Assembly: GCA_020847355.1 (NCBI GenBank)
Contig: JADLCG010000067.1
Location: 1-7,816 of the forward strand
Direction of reading: 5' to 3'
From: Anaerolineales bacterium
GTDB lineage: Bacteria; Chloroflexota; Anaerolineae; Anaerolineales; Villigracilaceae
DNA length: 7,816 nucleotides
The position numbers and the translations under genes are program-made. The notes below the pieces were generated by a model. It was not told the origin of the DNA. It saw nothing but the letters and a program-made list of their open reading frames with translations, and ran no database searches. Shown one piece after another: positions 5,655-7,816 of the stretch (the stretch's first letter is position 1; each line of letters starts with the position of its first letter).

Positions 5655-6581
5655 TTAAAGAGCCCATTCTTTTTTCTTCACGTTCATTTCTTTGGCGATT
5701 TCAGCCGCGAGTTTGGCGTTATTTAATAACAGCGCTAAATTGGCTTTAAGCGCTTTACCCTGCGTCAATTCGCTGATGCGCGCGAGTAAAAACGGCGTGA
5801 GTTGTTGACCGTGAATCCCTTGCGCGATGGCTTCTTGCGAGGCTTGAGCGATCAGCGGCTCCAGTGCGGACTGTGGGATGGCTGAAGTTTCCGGAATTGG
5901 ATTCGTCACGAGGACCGCGCTTTTGAAGCCTAAATTCCAGTGGGCTTTGGCGAACTCGGCGATTTCTTTGGGGGTATCCAAACGCGCGCTCACTTTCAAC
6001 CCGCTTTCACGCGAATAGAAGGCTGGGAATTCGTCGGTTTGATAGCCGATTACCGGCACGCCCATAGTTTCAAGATATTCTAAAGTGGCGGGTAAATCTA
6101 AGATCGCTTTCGCCCCCGCGCAGACGACGATCAGCGGCGTGTGGGCTAAGGCTTGTAGATCGGTGGAAATATCAAACGCGGATTCTTTGTGCACGCCGCC
6201 GATGCCGCCGGTGGCGAAGACTTGAATCCCTGCCATGTTCGCCGCGAACAGCGTGCCGGCGACGGTGGTTCCGCCGTTCAGTTTTTTGACGATGGCGGTC
6301 GCAAAATCACGGTGACTCACTTTCAGCGGGGCGGGCGCTTCAGAAAGCCGAAGCAGGTCTGCGTCCGTGAGACCGATGTGAATCTTTCCGTCCAGTAAGG
6401 CGATGGTGGCGGGAGTCGCGCCGTGGGCGAGGGCTTGTTTTTCCATGTCACGCGCGAGTTGTAAATTTTGCGGTTGCGGCAAGCCGTGCGTGATCACGGT
6501 GGATTCGAGGGCGACGATGGGCGCGCCAAAATTGAGGGCGTGGCGAACTTCGGAGGCAAGGGAAAAATTTGGATGTCTCAT
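5655..6581 (-). CDS. psuG: Pseudouridine-5'-phosphate glycosidase
   Basis: Cleaves (reversibly) the C-C glycosidic bond of pseudouridine 5'-phosphate to uracil and ribose 5-phosphate, a metal-dependent salvage reaction in the cytoplasm. Length (308) is normal. Conserved blocks occur in order: ALESTVITHGLP (24-35), GGTTVAGT (103-110), FATGGIGGVH (122-131), SAFDISTDL (134-142), CAGAKAILD (154-162), GYQTDEFPAFY (179-189), and the C-terminal NLALLLNNA (281-289). Lys158 aligns with the E. coli lysine (166) that forms the Schiff base with the ribose, Asp141 with Asp149, and Glu26 with Glu31, so it should be active. The start lies 3 bases after the stop of the SPFH-like gene with no Shine-Dalgarno visible, which suggests translational coupling. 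No psuK-type pseudouridine kinase is seen beside it. It converges on the thioesterase gene without a clear terminator. Confidence 0.96.
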   Translation of the reverse strand: MRHPNFSLASEVRHALNFGAPIVALESTVITHGLPQPQNLQLARDMEKQALAHGATPATIALLDGKIHIGLTDADLLRLSEAPAPLKVSHRDFATAIVKKLNGGTTVAGTLFAANMAGIQVFATGGIGGVHKESAFDISTDLQALAHTPLIVVCAGAKAILDLPATLEYLETMGVPVIGYQTDEFPAFYSRESGLKVSARLDTPKEIAEFAKAHWNLGFKSAVLVTNPIPETSAIPQSALEPLIAQASQEAIAQGIHGQQLTPFLLARISELTQGKALKANLALLLNNAKLAAEIAKEMNVKKKEWAL

Positions 6582-6584
6582 AAT

Positions 6585-7816
6585 TTATTTTAGGAAGTGA
6601 TAAGTGAGATGCTCGATTTCATATAAGGCTTTGTCAATTTTAGCCAGATCGGCTTGTTTGGCGCTTTCGTGACGGGCTTCTTTTTTGATCAGTTCTTTGC
6701 TATTGATCAACTCAATGCGAAAGGCTTTGAGGATTTCGCGCGCCAGATTGGCGGCGTCGTTTTTGACGCCCGCTTGCGGGATTGGCGTATGCGCTTCGGG
6801 CTTGAAGATTTCGAGCGTCTCTTCAATTTCTTCTTCGCTCGCGCCTTCTTCTATTCTTAATTCCGGGTTTTGCATTAAGAGCAGGCGATATTGTTTATGC
6901 CGATCTCTTTTGTAATCTTGGTCGCGGTTCCAAGCATTGCGGCTGACGGAAGAATTGGCGTCTTCAAAATTGGCGATGACCACGTCGTCAATGAGGTTGA
7001 TGACTTCTTTGGTGACGTAGGAATTTTGCGAGCCTTCCACGCGCTTGCGTTGTTCGGCGTTATCCTGACGCAGTTTGAGCGCGTCTTTGTACTTATTGAG
7101 GATGGTGGGGCTGGAGGGTTGCCATGCGCCGAGATCAATCCAACTGATTGAAACGCCGAGTTTCTTGGCTTTGGTAACAAACGGCTCTTCAAAGAACTGC
7201 GCCGTGATTTTAGAACGCGATTGAAAATTGGGCGCGCTGACATTCTGATTTTTAACCGCGTCTTGTTTGCCGGTCATATCCAAGCGGATCTTTGCCAGCG
7301 TGGCTTCGTTGTGCGCGGTTTGATCCGCTTCGTGTTGGCTGGTGGTGGCGAGGATTTCGCTTAATGTGCGCGAGGTGATCAGGCGCTCGATTTCGGAAGC
7401 GATCAACGGCACGACGCTGGTATTCCACGGGAAGAGTGCGGCGTTTTGTCCGCTGGGTTCGGGGGAGATGACGGTCTGCCCATAGACGAGCGCGCGCACG
7501 GCTTCTTCGTCAAATTTATAGGAGGCTTCATGTTCTCGTTCAGATTCCACTGCGGCTTGTGGAGAGCGCAGTACGCTGAACATCACTTTGATGCCCTGCG
7601 CTTCAAGCGGGATGCCGTCTTTCGTGCGGGCTTTGACCGATAGCCCGCCTATAAATTGATCTTTTAAATTGAGGATGGCGTATTCGCGTTCGCCGGCTTT
7701 ATCCGATTTGCCGATTTCACGAATCCGTTCAAAGTGATCTAAAACCCACGGCTCTTTTCGCGGATAAATTACCTGCGGTTCGCCGTTGATCTTTTCCAGC
7801 AAAGCCACGCTGTCTA
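6585..7816 (-). CDS. SPFH/band-7-like protein, C-terminal part (5' end beyond window)
   Basis: At least 409 codons, still open at the window edge. A GTG at 7806-7808 could start translation, but the frame continues upstream and the text there (DSVALLEKINGEPQVIYP) resembles the strand that follows the membrane anchor in SPFH/band-7 proteins. I therefore infer that the true start and anchor lie outside. Numbering from that GTG: LSVKARTKDGIPLEAQGIKVMFSV (about 56-79) fits the band-7 core strands, and IASEIERLITSRTLSEILAT (136-155) fits the helix with the typical conserved arrangement (variants of r.vis..tl.eil). A later stretch (about 210-310) is helical and charged, and 320-335 is very acidic. 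SPFH proteins form membrane scaffolds and often bind proteases. The function here is unknown, and the family call rests on pattern resemblance only. It is the upstream partner of psuG in a likely operon. Confidence 0.68.
   Translation of the reverse strand, partial: DSVALLEKINGEPQVIYPRKEPWVLDHFERIREIGKSDKAGEREYAILNLKDQFIGGLSVKARTKDGIPLEAQGIKVMFSVLRSPQAAVESEREHEASYKFDEEAVRALVYGQTVISPEPSGQNAALFPWNTSVVPLIASEIERLITSRTLSEILATTSQHEADQTAHNEATLAKIRLDMTGKQDAVKNQNVSAPNFQSRSKITAQFFEEPFVTKAKKLGVSISWIDLGAWQPSSPTILNKYKDALKLRQDNAEQRKRVEGSQNSYVTKEVINLIDDVVIANFEDANSSVSRNAWNRDQDYKRDRHKQYRLLLMQNPELRIEEGASEEEIEETLEIFKPEAHTPIPQAGVKNDAANLAREILKAFRIELINSKELIKKEARHESAKQADLAKIDKALYEIEHLTYHFLK

Noticed and set aside
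5645..5662. CTCT-TAA-AGAG hairpin between the thioesterase and psuG stops as a terminator
   Set aside because: The stem is only 4 bp and has no following U tract; it overlaps the psuG stop codon.
1368..6581. A joint pathway or island made of fhs, ipk, thioesterase and psuG
   Set aside because: The genes lie on different strands in separate transcription units and serve unrelated reactions. No mobile-element boundary or composition change is visible.

Overview
This window looks like chromosomal DNA of moderate GC content from a bacterium, most likely a member of the Chloroflexota (Anaerolineae-like). This assignment is inferred from three things: a membrane or surface protein with a long Thr/Pro-rich stalk, a bacterial isopentenyl phosphate kinase, and the general protein style. 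No rRNA or marker gene settles it. I see no tRNA, rRNA, CRISPR array, insertion sequence, phage gene or integration site. Eight protein genes fill almost the whole window, and no gene-free stretch exceeds about 110 bases.

Layout. At the left edge lies the N-terminal two thirds or so of an amidase-signature hydrolase (minus strand, cut by the window edge). It is divergent from a small secreted lipoprotein (plus), and the 110-bp gap between them carries a perfect 12-bp palindrome. The lipoprotein converges on formate-tetrahydrofolate ligase (minus), and the two share a strong bidirectional hairpin terminator. Upstream of the ligase, on the same strand, is isopentenyl phosphate kinase. Divergent from the kinase is a two-helix membrane protein with a Thr/Pro stalk and a beta-rich outer domain. 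It is followed 37 bp later by a hotdog-fold thioesterase. These two converge on a minus-strand pair, in transcription order a partial SPFH/band-7-like protein and pseudouridine-5'-phosphate glycosidase. The pair is separated by only 3 bases.

How the genes relate. They do not form one obvious system; this looks like ordinary core and semi-core genome. Three are identifiable metabolic enzymes: one-carbon activation (Fhs), isoprenoid precursor phosphorylation (IPK) and C-nucleotide salvage (PsuG). The usual pathway partners (FolD, the mevalonate-branch decarboxylase, PsuK) are not in the window.

The points most worth a second look are these: the ligase is of the longer type resembling the C-terminal domain of eukaryotic C1-THF synthase and carries an acid-free basic N-terminal tail; a consensus -10 box sits 7 bases before an ATG with no Shine-Dalgarno, suggesting leaderless expression; psuG is tightly coupled to an SPFH-like gene; and two exported proteins, the lipoprotein and the stalk protein, have outer domains I do not recognise. 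I did not find a convincing new multi-gene system.
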